From assembly GCF_950023065.1 (NCBI RefSeq), contig NC_088681.1, forward strand, positions 1-64,000: a DNA stretch of 64,000 bases. The letters run 5' to 3'. Below the pieces are notes generated by a model. That model worked only from the letters and a program-made list of their open reading frames with translations, had not been told where the DNA came from and made no database searches. This stretch comes from Planococcus citri (lineage: Eukaryota; Arthropoda; Insecta; Hemiptera; Pseudococcidae). This document shows, piece by piece, positions 1 through 10,131 of this stretch (its first letter is position 1; every line of letters begins with the position of its first letter). A program made the position numbers and the translations under genes.

Positions 1-363
1 AACGACCCGTCCTCCGGGTTGTTCGCTATCTGCACTGTGACCCCTAGAACCTGGCAACTTCTGGTCAGGAAATTCGGAAAGATCTTCTTGGAGCGTGGCT
101 GGAGCATGTGTCCGGTCAAAAACAGCGTGCAGCCAGTCAAGTGCCTTAAATGCCACTCCTACGGCCATGTCGCCAAACATTGCAAGCTAGAGCACGAGGT
201 ACCATACAGCCCCACCGACTGTGTAAATTGCATCCGAGCCAATACCAACAATAAAAACAACAAGTACGAAACTAAACACGCCACACACTCCCAGCAGTGT
301 CCATGCCTTCTAAATCATATCAAGTCGATTACGGAAAATACCGATTACGGAGATGGACAATAA
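1..363 (+). CDS. Retrotransposon ORF1 protein, C-terminal part with zinc knuckles (partial, cut by window edge)
   Basis: The frame is open from base 1 and corresponds to residues 316-435 of the complete ORF1 at 8824-10131. It contains a canonical zinc knuckle, C-x2-C-x4-H-x4-C, and a second C-x2-C motif followed by a spaced His and Cys, as in Gag-like ORF1 proteins of R1-clade elements that bind element RNA. An internal ATG-like start is not needed because the true start lies upstream of the window. The last 11 nt overlap the start of ORF2. The role (RNA binding, packaging, targeting to telomeres) is family knowledge and not shown directly. Confidence 0.88.
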   Translation, partial: NDPSSGLFAICTVTPRTWQLLVRKFGKIFLERGWSMCPVKNSVQPVKCLKCHSYGHVAKHCKLEHEVPYSPTDCVNCIRANTNNKNNKYETKHATHSQQCPCLLNHIKSITENTDYGDGQ

Positions 364-3300
364 AACCAAGGCAAAATCAAAGACCAAACAGAACAACCTA
401 GATAATAATAGCCCAAAAACTAAACAAGTAGTCAACGTTGTGCAGATAAACTTGGGTGGCTCCGAGGACTATCAGCGCAGAACGATAGAACACATGATGA
501 AAAACCAAACAGATGTAGCAGCAATACAAGAACCCTATCTCCAAAATGGCAGTCTAAAGGCTAAAGGGTACAATTCACTGGTGAGCGGAAAGGCAGCCTT
601 GCTGATCCGCAACACACTGAAGTACAATCAGATTTACACGGAAGGTGGCAGTATGGTCGCCATCGAGATGGACGGGCATATCTACGTCTCCGTCTACTGT
701 TCCCCCAACACCAAAATAAACAGAAAAATTACCGAACTCAGCAAGCTGGTCAAGAAGATGCAAGGCAAACAACTAGTCATAATGGGTGACTTCAACGTGT
801 ACTCCTCATTCATGCAATACTACAAAAACAACATACCCAGTGAGAGAGATACTTTATTCGACGAGCTCGTGGCAGACAATACTCTGTGTGTCATGAACAA
901 AGAAGAAACAACGTTCCATCGACCTGGGGTAGAATCCATATTAGACTATACCGTCGTAAGTGACAACTGCATTGCACAAATACACGACTGGAAAGTTCAT
1001 TTCTCCTCTATCAGGGATCATAAAATGATAACCTTCACGGTGGGTCATCAGGTCCAGGAGGGAGAAACGAACCACATCTACGACTACGAATTGATTGAGG
1101 AAACGTTAAAAGTCACGCCACTGCCAATGCTCCAAGAAAGATCCAAAGCCGGAATCGATGACTGGATAGAAGAAGTCGAATCTCTAGCAGAAGCCGTCAA
1201 AAGCGAAGCAAAGATACCCGTCAAGGAGTCCCAGCTTCCGTACTGGACGGAGAAACTAGAGAAGATGAAGCGGATAAAGAACAATCTACTGAAAGCTGCA
1301 TCGAAAGCGCAGAAGAATACGATGGAATACGACCTCATATACGAAACCTTTCGAAACATAGAGAAAAAATACAAGTACGAAACCATTAAAGCCAAGCGCA
1401 AAGCATGGGAGAACTTCGTGACTCAAAAAGAGTCATGGGGGAAACCGTACGATGCGGTGAAGAACCTCTTACAAGACAATAGCAACTCAATCCCTCTACT
1501 CCAAAATTCGCAAGCGAAGAACCAACAAGACAACATCCAGTTTCTACTGAACAGTATGTTCCCGCAAGACGGTGTTCCCCTGCTCGAAGAGGATGTGGAA
1601 GACGAGATCGATACGGGTGCACAACTAGCAGAGATACTGGAGCAGCCAAATCAAACGTGCGTTGAACCAATTACCCGAAAAGAACTAAAGGACATCGTCA
1701 ACGAACTCAAGCCGGGGAAAGCCCCTGGTCTTGATAAGATCGACAATAGAATGTTCAAGATAATCTATAAATACAACCCAAACACGATAATAGAAGTCTA
1801 TCAGGCGTGCATGGACCTTGCTTACTTCCCATCAGCCTGGAAGAACGCACGACTGGTAGTACTCAAGAAGCCCGGTAAAGAAGCAGACAACGCTAAATCA
1901 TACAGACCCATTTGTCTGCTCAAGACAATGGGTAAGATATACGAAAAGCTCCTACATAGAAGAATCTCCTTATTCCTGGAAACAAACAAACTACTAACTC
2001 CAAATCAGTACGGTTTCAGGTCGGGTTTATCGACCGACCATGCTTTGCTCGACATGATAACGGAAATCGAGAAGGGATGGGAGAAAGGCGAATACGTCGC
2101 AGCGGTCAGCTTTGACGTATCGGCTGCCTTCGACTCCATCCCTCACAACATCATCATCGAATCTTTGGCTAAACTAGGAGTAAACGGTGATCTAATAAGG
2201 ATTGTAGCTGACTACCTGGTAGACAGGGAAATCAGCTATACCTACAACAACAATAAATACAGCACTACAGCCACCAAAGGGTGTCCTCAAGGCTCTGTCT
2301 TGGGGCCCCTCTTCTGGATATGCGTGTATAACACGATACTGAAATACCAATATAGAGCCGCGAAGGCAATAGCCTTTGCGGACGATTTGTTGTTTGTGTT
2401 TAGAAGCCAAAACACCCAGTACTTGAAGGAAGTTATGAACAAAGCCATAAAGCAGTTAATCGGGAAGCTTGAAGCCCTCGGGCTAAAGCTGAACGAAGCG
2501 AAAACCCAACTCACAGTGTTCACAAGGAAAAACGTACCAAACATCGAGATCCTGGTTAATAATCAGGTAGTAAGGCCGTCAAATGAGATGAAGTACCTCG
2601 GCATAGTTTTCGATAATCAACTAAACTTCGTAGCCCACTATGCAGCGATGCATAGCAAGGCGATGAAAGCGATAAACATCATAAACAGACTATTCGGCAG
2701 AACCTTCGGCTACGGATACGAAGCTCGCAGGATTATGTCGATGGGCCTGATCAATTCCTTGTTCTACTATGGAGCTGCTGCCCATCACACCGGTCTTACC
2801 CTGAAGAAAAACCAGGATCTACTCGTAAAGGTCCAAAGACTGTACTGTCTGAAGATCATATCAGCATATTCTACAGTGTCAGGAGCGGCTGCTTCGGTTT
2901 TGGCCGGGCTGCCGCCACTCGATCTGGCCATAAAGAAAACAGCGATCAAAAGAACCCTGGACATTGAAGTGAGACCACATGCCGCACTCACGAACTTGTA
3001 CGGCGTGGTCTCGCTGATATACAAACACCCAACGGATAACAACAAAAACGTTTACAACTACCATGGCGATGTTCTAACTAAAAAACAACTAAGCGCCAAG
3101 CTGGATGAAGTAATCACTGAAATCTGGCAGAGGCGCTGGGACGAAGAAACGACTGGACGGGTGACGCATAAGTGGATCCCGAACATTCAAAAGCGACTCG
3201 AGTCCAACTTAATCATAAACTTCTACACCACTCAAGCTCTCACGGAGCACGGATTCTTTTCCTCGTATCTCAAAAGGTTCTTCGTCATCAAGGAGAAACG

Positions 3301-5365
3301 CTGTCTCTGTGGCAGAGAGCAGACGTTTATTCACCTTGGTGAAAAGTGTAAAAACAACCAAGTAACCAGAATAAGAAGAAATTACGATATCGAAATCTAT
3401 AACACCGAAGAAGAAAACATGAAGCAGATATCCCAGTTCACCGCCGAACTGTTCCGACTCAGGGAGGAACTGAGGTGGAAAGAAGGGGTATCTGTCGCTG
3501 AACCTGAAACAGAAATAGAGGAACAAGAAGAGTCCGTCGAGGAGGTGGCAGAAGAACAGGAAGAACAAAGAAACCTTCGACCCGAATGGCTAAACAACAC
3601 AATCAACGAAGTCACCGTGACTCCTAAGCCCGCAAGAAGACTGCGCTTTCGAAAGGAAGACCTTCAAAGCAGCACATCTTCCTTCCAGTCATCCGAATCG
3701 TCGCCCGAAATTCTCAATCAAACCTTCCATGAATACAGGGGCCCCTGGAGTATAGGGACCCCTGTGCAAAATCCGGCGCCCACAATTAACCCCCCCATAA
3801 ACCCTACAGAAACCAACGAAACAAGAATAAATGTTACAACATCCCAAAATACATACAATCCAACCCCGATAGGCTTCAAATACGTGAATCCGCTGGTAAG
3901 CTTTATCAACTCCAGCGACGCGAATAGAAAATACCTTATACCAAGCGGACCAGTACCAAACTATCAGCTATTCCCCGCGACACCAACAAATCAACAACCA
4001 ATACCCGAAAACGACAGCCAGAAAAGCAGATCCAATGAACCAACTTTGTCTCAATGCGCCTCAAGCACCTTGAGGGCGCTAAGGCTGACAAAAAAGAAAG
4101 AACAGCAACAAAGTACCGCAGTGGACCAAGGAAACGCCGACAGCAGAGAGTTAACCCCACAACAACCAACTACCAAACCCATACAACATACCCCGAACGT
4201 TGGAAACCTGACCCTAACGGAAGATGGAATCCAGAGCACATACGAAGATGCAGCTTGGGCCTCTGAATATGACCGAGATACCAACCCGGAATCCAATGGC
4301 GCCATGACGACCGCCGTGTTGATAAGTGCCGAAAGGCATGATGCTTCGCGACCGGTGGTCAGAGAAAATCCAGCGGAAGCCGGGGGCTCAAGGGAGCTGG
4401 TTGCCGGAAAAATATACATGCCTCAAGGACCGCACGAAAACACCGAAAAGCTGGAGGACATCTTCCACAGGATAACGACAGTCCAAAAAACCTACGACCA
4501 TGCCCGAAAACCAACCAAAACAGATAACCCTATTAGCCCCCAATCGATATTAGGAAAATACTTTGACGATATTGACCATCAAAACGATGCCAGTAGGATA
4601 GTGGATAGGGCCCTGGAGCAACTACTAGTTAGTGGGCAGTTGGGACACCCTTTCTCTCTACTCTTCTATCACCACAAGTTTATCGAACCAATGCAATACC
4701 TAGTCCTTAGGGCAGTCAAAGAGAGGTTTTTCAGACCAGCTGGGCCGGCGGCCGTGGCCACCCTTCTCCCATACAAGGAGTACATGGAAGCTGCACCGTC
4801 AACTCCAGCCGAAGTCAAGATCTTGCTAGATAGGAAAGAAAAGGAACTGAACGAGAAACTCCAGAGGGGAAGCTGGGGGGAGTTAGTAACGACCTCCAAC
4901 GGAGTCTTCACTCTGGAGGAAATCGAAGAAGACCTTCTAGTATGCTTCCCGGAATACGCGCTGGCACATTGTGTCAGTGCGGATTTCGAAATGTCCGCAG
5001 GCGTCGCGAAGCAGATTACCCGTAAATTTGGCTCCAAAGACGATCTAAAGGGCAGGGGGGCATCGGTCTGGGAAATAGTTGAAATCAAAAAGACAGGTAA
5101 ACTCAGCGGTAAAAAAGTCGAAAACTACGTCTTATATATGGTTACAAAAGAACGCTACAACCATAAACCAACAGAGAGAGATTTCCTAATTACTCTTAAA
5201 AATTTAGTTGTAAAATGTAAAGAACTGAATATTGGAAAGCTGGCTATACCCAGGTTGGGGTGCGGAAGAGACAAGCTGAACTGGGATCTGGTAAGACACT
5301 CAATCATTGAGTTCTTCAAGAAATCCCATATCACAGTCAGAGTATGCACCCAATCGCGAAGATAG
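353..5365 (+). CDS. Retrotransposon ORF2: AP endonuclease, reverse transcriptase, CCHC knuckle, C-terminal TARG1-like macro domain
   Basis: This 1670-residue protein has the same translation as the ORF2 at 10121-15133. An AP-like endonuclease occupies about 25-240, with E60 in IQEPY, GDFN at 145-148, D198 and RDH at 221-223. Reverse transcriptase follows: SYRPICLL at 516, SFDVSAAFD at 586, GCPQGSVLGP at 643 and catalytic FADD at 675-678. A CCHC knuckle (C984, C986, H994, C999) is typical of the R1 clade. Family members usually end near here, but this one continues about 670 residues through an acidic and a Ser/Thr/Pro/Gln-rich region into a macro domain at about 1525-1665, with K1599 and D1640 at the catalytic positions of TARG1. 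The endonuclease is expected to nick telomeric repeats for target-primed reverse transcription. No frameshift or stop is seen. Confidence 0.93.
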   Translation: MDNKTKAKSKTKQNNLDNNSPKTKQVVNVVQINLGGSEDYQRRTIEHMMKNQTDVAAIQEPYLQNGSLKAKGYNSLVSGKAALLIRNTLKYNQIYTEGGSMVAIEMDGHIYVSVYCSPNTKINRKITELSKLVKKMQGKQLVIMGDFNVYSSFMQYYKNNIPSERDTLFDELVADNTLCVMNKEETTFHRPGVESILDYTVVSDNCIAQIHDWKVHFSSIRDHKMITFTVGHQVQEGETNHIYDYELIEETLKVTPLPMLQERSKAGIDDWIEEVESLAEAVKSEAKIPVKESQLPYWTEKLEKMKRIKNNLLKAASKAQKNTMEYDLIYETFRNIEKKYKYETIKAKRKAWENFVTQKESWGKPYDAVKNLLQDNSNSIPLLQNSQAKNQQDNIQFLLNSMFPQDGVPLLEEDVEDEIDTGAQLAEILEQPNQTCVEPITRKELKDIVNELKPGKAPGLDKIDNRMFKIIYKYNPNTIIEVYQACMDLAYFPSAWKNARLVVLKKPGKEADNAKSYRPICLLKTMGKIYEKLLHRRISLFLETNKLLTPNQYGFRSGLSTDHALLDMITEIEKGWEKGEYVAAVSFDVSAAFDSIPHNIIIESLAKLGVNGDLIRIVADYLVDREISYTYNNNKYSTTATKGCPQGSVLGPLFWICVYNTILKYQYRAAKAIAFADDLLFVFRSQNTQYLKEVMNKAIKQLIGKLEALGLKLNEAKTQLTVFTRKNVPNIEILVNNQVVRPSNEMKYLGIVFDNQLNFVAHYAAMHSKAMKAINIINRLFGRTFGYGYEARRIMSMGLINSLFYYGAAAHHTGLTLKKNQDLLVKVQRLYCLKIISAYSTVSGAAASVLAGLPPLDLAIKKTAIKRTLDIEVRPHAALTNLYGVVSLIYKHPTDNNKNVYNYHGDVLTKKQLSAKLDEVITEIWQRRWDEETTGRVTHKWIPNIQKRLESNLIINFYTTQALTEHGFFSSYLKRFFVIKEKRCLCGREQTFIHLGEKCKNNQVTRIRRNYDIEIYNTEEENMKQISQFTAELFRLREELRWKEGVSVAEPETEIEEQEESVEEVAEEQEEQRNLRPEWLNNTINEVTVTPKPARRLRFRKEDLQSSTSSFQSSESSPEILNQTFHEYRGPWSIGTPVQNPAPTINPPINPTETNETRINVTTSQNTYNPTPIGFKYVNPLVSFINSSDANRKYLIPSGPVPNYQLFPATPTNQQPIPENDSQKSRSNEPTLSQCASSTLRALRLTKKKEQQQSTAVDQGNADSRELTPQQPTTKPIQHTPNVGNLTLTEDGIQSTYEDAAWASEYDRDTNPESNGAMTTAVLISAERHDASRPVVRENPAEAGGSRELVAGKIYMPQGPHENTEKLEDIFHRITTVQKTYDHARKPTKTDNPISPQSILGKYFDDIDHQNDASRIVDRALEQLLVSGQLGHPFSLLFYHHKFIEPMQYLVLRAVKERFFRPAGPAAVATLLPYKEYMEAAPSTPAEVKILLDRKEKELNEKLQRGSWGELVTTSNGVFTLEEIEEDLLVCFPEYALAHCVSADFEMSAGVAKQITRKFGSKDDLKGRGASVWEIVEIKKTGKLSGKKVENYVLYMVTKERYNHKPTERDFLITLKNLVVKCKELNIGKLAIPRLGCGRDKLNWDLVRHSIIEFFKKSHITVRVCTQSRR
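4925..5365 (+). other. Macro domain (TARG1/OARD1-like) encoded at the 3' end of ORF2, copy 1
   Basis: Residues about 1525-1670 carry the family signature: LAHCVS with a downstream M-x-AGVA, a KFG step, VTKERYNHKPT and IPRLGCGRDKL. In human TARG1, Lys84 lies in a TK motif before HKPT and Asp125 in a GCG-x-D motif; K1599 and D1640 sit at those two places. TARG1 removes ADP-ribose from acidic residues of proteins and, by later reports, from DNA. That this copy is catalytically active is inference. Confidence 0.87.
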
Positions 5366-6303
5366 TGTAGCCAGTGCCATGTGAAGTAACCAAATCCCGA
5401 ATTAGTCTCTAGATTTAAGATGTAAATATATTTACCCATATACCTTTTTACTTTCATGTTTTTATTTTTCAGTTTCTATCTTACTTTTTATTTTCACCTT
5501 ATATATTTAATTTGTCAGAGGTGGTTGGTGCCGATAAATTATAAATAGACACCCTCCACCTTATATTCATGTATCATGTAAATGTTTGTAATTAGGGTTT
5601 CAGATGTAATTTAGTTTGTATAGATATGGCCCAATAAACAAAAATACTTAACGTAAATACTTAATAAATAACTGTAAATATTGTAAAACTTTTTTTCTTT
5701 CTTTTTATATATTCTTTCTTTTGATATAAATCCCCATACATTTTTACCCAAACATAATACAAGAAGCAACCAAAACATCCGGAAGTCGCGATTCAAGACA
5801 GTCCTGGATTCAAGATATGTAATATTGTATAGAATAGCCTAATCTTAGTATAGAAATTTAACAATCTTTCATGTGGGCGGTCGGTGAGAAGCAAGCAGCA
5901 AGTGCGCTGACCGCCCCACAAATATCCCCATGTACTCACGGCCTTTTTAACTAGGGGCCCCAACTTGTTGGGATCACCCCTAGGCGAAATCACTCCCCCT
6001 TCAAACTTCCTCCAGAGACGGGTCGGGGGCCCGGTCTGCTGTCAGACAGGTACGCGTGAATAACGACTCCTGGAGCTTGGCAGAGATCGAGCCTTAGGCA
6101 ACCGCCTAGGGGTCTGGGTCAGGGTGGACGATCCGTCTCACTCTCCCTCCCATTCCCCTTCCCGTCCCTCATCTTAATCTTGGGGTGAAGGTATAACTAT
6201 AATCTAGGATAATTAAAATAGTAATATTAGTAGCCTTAAGATTAAGATTGTTTTTCTTTTTAATTAAAATAAACCCTCGGCGCCTAGTGCGACCGGGGTT
6301 TAA

Positions 6304-6304
<1 letters not shown>
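5366..6304 (+). other. 3' UTR of retrotransposon copy 1
   Basis: Non-coding stretch between the ORF2 stop and the A run. It contains a strong two-part hairpin at about 5951-5984 (outer CTAGGGG/CCCCTAG, inner CCCAAC/GTTGGG) and an AATAAA at 6268-6273, about 31 nt before the poly(A). In R1-clade elements the 3' UTR is read by the element's own reverse transcriptase, so the hairpin is a plausible recognition structure. That role is inferred. Confidence 0.75.
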
Positions 6305-6378
<74 letters not shown>

Positions 6379-6381
<3 letters not shown>

Positions 6382-7240
6382 AACCTAACCTAACCTAACC
6401 TAACCTAACCTAACCTAACCTAACCTAACCTAACCTAACCTAACCTAACCTAACCTAACCTAACCTAACCTAACCTAACCTAACCTAACCTAACCTAACC
6501 TAACCTAACCTAACCTAACCTAACCTAACCTAACCTAACCTAACCTAACCTAACCTAACCTAACCTAACCTAACCTAACCTAACCTAACCTAACCTAACC
6601 TAACCTAACCTAACCTAACCTAACCTAACCTAACCTAACCTAACCTAACCTAACCTAACCTAACCTAACCTAACCTAACCTAACCTAACCTAACCTAACC
6701 TAACCTAACCTAACCTAACCTAACCTAACCTAACCTAACCTAACCTAACCTAACCTAACCTAACCTAACCTAACCTAACCTAACCTAACCTAACCTAACC
6801 TAACCTAACCTAACCTAACCTAACCTAACCTAACCTAACCTAACCTAACCTAACCTAACCTAACCTAACCTAACCTAACCTAACCTAACCTAACCTAACC
6901 TAACCTAACCTAACCTAACCTAACCTAACCTAACCTAACCTAACCTAACCTAACCTAACCTAACCTAACCTAACCTAACCTAACCTAACCTAACCTAACC
7001 TAACCTAACCTAACCTAACCTAACCTAACCTAACCTAACCTAACCTAACCTAACCTAACCTAACCTAACCTAACCTAACCTAACCTAACCTAACCTAACC
7101 TAACCTAACCTAACCTAACCTAACCTAACCTAACCTAACCTAACCTAACCTAACCTAACCTAACCTAACCTAACCTAACCTAACCTAACCTAACCTAACC
7201 TAACCTAACCTAACCTAACCTAACCTAACCTAACCTAACC
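6379..7240. repeat. Telomeric repeat array (CCTAA)n, between the two retrotransposons
   Basis: An uninterrupted run of about 172 CCTAA units (862 bp) starts right after the poly(A) of copy 1 and ends in CC immediately before the 5' end of copy 2. TTAGG is the ancestral arthropod telomere repeat. The C-rich strand on + implies the chromosome tip lies to the left. Confidence 0.98.
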
Positions 7241-8823
7241 TCAGTGCCACATACTCAGTCGACGTGTTCGGACATGTAAAATGTGCAGCTCCCGAAAATC
7301 GTAATTTTGGGCGGTTTTTTCGCGAGTTTTTGCCGATTTTTTTGTGCGGATATATAGACAATTACGTGCCGCGCATTTTGAGATATCGTACGCGTAAATC
7401 GGGCCGGAATTCGAGGTGCTATTAAAGTTTCAAATTTCGCCATGTTGATGTGTACTTTAACTTTGAAATTTTCCAATTTTGGGAAAATTTTGGTGCGTGA
7501 GCGCGGTGTTTTTTGCATGTAACTTGTGTAGATTTTAATTTTAAAAACTTTTTGCCTCTTGGAGATTTTCTCTCAAGGGCTTAGTTTTTGAGTAATTTGA
7601 AAAACGCGATGTATTTGAGTGATGCCCTCTAAAAAAGGACACCACTCAAAGTAAACTTAAAGTGCTTTTAATCGTTCGGTGCAAAGTGTAACTTTGTAGT
7701 GCTCGGTAAGACGAACAAATTGTGATATCGCGAGTGCGTGAAAGTTCAAAACTCTGGGTTCTGTGAATTTTTAAAGTTTGACATTGGATTACTGCAAGAT
7801 GACATGGAACTTTCAGAACTTTGGTAAAACTTTTTTGTGCGCGAGTGTCGCTTTTTATATGTCTATTTTATAGAAAATCAAATTTTAAAAACATTTCGCG
7901 TCTTGAAAATTTTTGATTAAACCCTTAGTTTTCGAGATAATTAAGAAACGCGATCTATTTTGGAGTTTGACCTCTGAAAAAGGTGACCTCTTAAAGTAAA
8001 CTAAAAGTGCTTTTATTTAAACTTTTTAAACTGTTTATTTGTAGTGTGTAATAAAACTAATAAAACGATATATCGCGTGTGGCCGTAAGTGGTAAACTTT
8101 CCAAAATACAGCAACTTTGAAGTTTGACCTACTTAGATTGGTGAGTTGTAATTTTTCAAAAAACTGTATATTTGTGTTTTCCGCAATTATGGCGCGATTT
8201 ACGTGAAACTCGGTTTACATACTCGTCTCGTGTGCCCAAACAAGAATCGACAAGAAAAATAGGTCCAGCTGGTAGAAAATTTTCAAAAACTAGGGTCAAA
8301 AGAACAAACTTTTTTCCTATGGGATTTTTTAAAATTCGGTCTTCGTGGGTCTATTCAGTAGCCAAGGCCTAATCCAGGGCCCTAAGTTCGAAAAAAATCG
8401 GTTGATAAACGGCGGAGAAAAAAGTGAAAAACCGTTGACCTTGATACGAAATTTTGACCTATGGGAAAATTTCGATTTTTTTCAACGGTTTCCCTATATT
8501 AACTCTGGAAACTAAGCCATCTAACCGCTATACGACAAAATCCGTCAATAATCCCCTCCACAATTCGTTTTTTGACCTTTGACCCCAAAGTTGCAGTTCG
8601 TTTCTCCTGCTCTCTTCGGCGAAAAATCGCTAGGGTTAGCTAGGATTTTTTGAGCCCAACCTGGGGCAAAAGTACCCATATTCAGATCCGCTAACTAGGA
8701 AAAACTGCTGACCCTGACCCCAGGGTCAAATTAAAAAATCCGCTCCGTGGGTTTTGTTCTTTAGCCTAGGCCTAGAATATTACCCCAATCCGTTCTGAAT
8801 TCCGATAAAATCCGGACTAGAAA
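7241..8823 (+). promoter_or_regulatory. 5' UTR / presumed internal promoter of retrotransposon copy 2
   Basis: This 1583-nt stretch precedes ORF1 and has no convincing coding frame. It contains two diverged tandem units with a period of about 344 bp (starting near 7493 and 7837), each with a GTGCGYGAG start, an AAACGCGAT block and an AAAGTGCTTTTA block. Full-length non-LTR elements normally start transcription from their own 5' UTR, so promoter function is inferred; no core motif was identified. Confidence 0.6.
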
Positions 8824-10131
8824 ATGACGAGAAAAAGGAAAACGAAGTCTGATTTGGACTCTTCGGACGAAGATCAGTTTTCGGACGCACCCTCAAGTAA
8901 CCGAAAAGCCGAAAAAGATAAGAAAGATAAGGGCAATCGTAAGAAACCCCCAAAAAGCAGCCAAAACAATGATGGTAACGGTGAAAAGTCCTCCCCCCCA
9001 AGGGCGGAATCAGTAGCTGAATATAAGGCTAAGTTTGCCAAACGTATAAAAAAATGCAGGGACCTCCTACTGGAAGCTCTTAACCTAAAAGGCAGTATTA
9101 GGGAAGGCCTAAACAAAAACTTAGATGAAATGGAAGAAATCGCGACTAATATGTCAAACTCGCTTAAGGATGAGGTGACTAAGCAAGCCAAAAAGCTGGC
9201 TGAATCATTAGTAGCGAAAAAAGCCTCCAAACCCCAAAACCAAAGCCAAAACCAAAACTCGAAAACTGATGTAAATAAGCCAAACCAAAAAATACCCCTC
9301 TCTTTCTCCCAAATTGTGAAGGCGCCGGTAGGATTGAATAATTTCCCTCCTCTCCAGCAACAGCTTTCGCAAAGACAAACCATATATCAACCCCAACAGC
9401 AACAGCAACCAAAACCCAATAACCACACCATTATCCTAAAACCGAAGAAATCGGGTGACAACCCGGTCGGTGACAACCCGGTCAAGTTACTCCAAGAAAA
9501 AGTCAATCCCTACGAAATGGGAGTGCAATACGTAAGACCTACCACAAACGGAGCGGTCATTGTCGCCTGCAAGAGCCAGGAGCAAATCGACTCCATAGCC
9601 AAAAAACTACAAGGCCAACTGGACCCAGTAGCTAAACGTACAAAAAAATTACCCCAACTTGCGGTGCATCGTCTGCCGGACGGCGCAGTCAAGGAGGACG
9701 TCGATAAAGCTATCCTGAACGCGACCGGCGAAGCGGCCCATTTCGTAAGGATAATGAAATATAAATATAACGACCCGTCCTCCGGGTTGTTCGCTATCTG
9801 CACTGTGACCCCTAGAACCTGGCAACTTCTGGTCAGGAAATTCGGAAAGATCTTCTTGGAGCGTGGCTGGAGCATGTGTCCGGTCAAAAACAGCGTGCAG
9901 CCAGTCAAGTGCCTTAAATGCCACTCCTACGGCCATGTCGCCAAACATTGCAAGCTAGAGCACGAGGTACCATACAGCCCCACCGACTGTGTAAATTGCA
10001 TCCGAGCCAATACCAACAATAAAAACAACAAGTACGAAACTAAACACGCCACACACTCCCAGCAGTGTCCATGCCTTCTAAATCATATCAAGTCGATTAC
10101 GGAAAATACCGATTACGGAGATGGACAATAA
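8824..10131 (+). CDS. Retrotransposon ORF1, Gag-like protein with zinc knuckles
   Basis: This 435-residue protein starts at an ATG closely following a stop-rich leader. Residues 1-60 are Lys/Ser/Asp-rich. Residues 60-135 look helical and may form a coiled coil, and 135-210 are Gln/Asn/Pro-rich. A folded central part at about 220-345 resembles the region before the knuckles in R1-clade ORF1 proteins. Zinc knuckle 1 is C363, C366, H371, C376. A second, looser one uses C389, C392 and later His/Cys residues (H408 or H411, C415). It should package element RNA and may direct it to telomeres; both are family knowledge. The stop overlaps the ORF2 start by 11 nt. Confidence 0.93.
   Translation: MTRKRKTKSDLDSSDEDQFSDAPSSNRKAEKDKKDKGNRKKPPKSSQNNDGNGEKSSPPRAESVAEYKAKFAKRIKKCRDLLLEALNLKGSIREGLNKNLDEMEEIATNMSNSLKDEVTKQAKKLAESLVAKKASKPQNQSQNQNSKTDVNKPNQKIPLSFSQIVKAPVGLNNFPPLQQQLSQRQTIYQPQQQQQPKPNNHTIILKPKKSGDNPVGDNPVKLLQEKVNPYEMGVQYVRPTTNGAVIVACKSQEQIDSIAKKLQGQLDPVAKRTKKLPQLAVHRLPDGAVKEDVDKAILNATGEAAHFVRIMKYKYNDPSSGLFAICTVTPRTWQLLVRKFGKIFLERGWSMCPVKNSVQPVKCLKCHSYGHVAKHCKLEHEVPYSPTDCVNCIRANTNNKNNKYETKHATHSQQCPCLLNHIKSITENTDYGDGQ

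Larger units (their letters stand above)
1..6378 (+). mobile_element. Telomere-specific non-LTR retrotransposon (R1 clade, TRAS/SART type), 5'-truncated by the window edge
   Basis: This is the 3' part of an element that repeats at 9769-16122. It holds the end of ORF1, the whole of ORF2, a 939-nt 3' UTR and a 74-nt A run (6305-6378). The A run joins directly to (CCTAA)n. The same reading frames, sense and antisense, recur in the second copy at a constant offset of 9768, and I see no nucleotide difference in the stretches I compared by eye. The missing 5' portion lies outside the window. The poly(A) abutting the CCTAA strand is the orientation I recall for TRAS-type elements, as opposed to SART. 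Confidence 0.93.

Noticed and set aside
6379..7240. CRISPR-like array
   Set aside because: The 5-bp units have no spacers; it is the arthropod telomere repeat.
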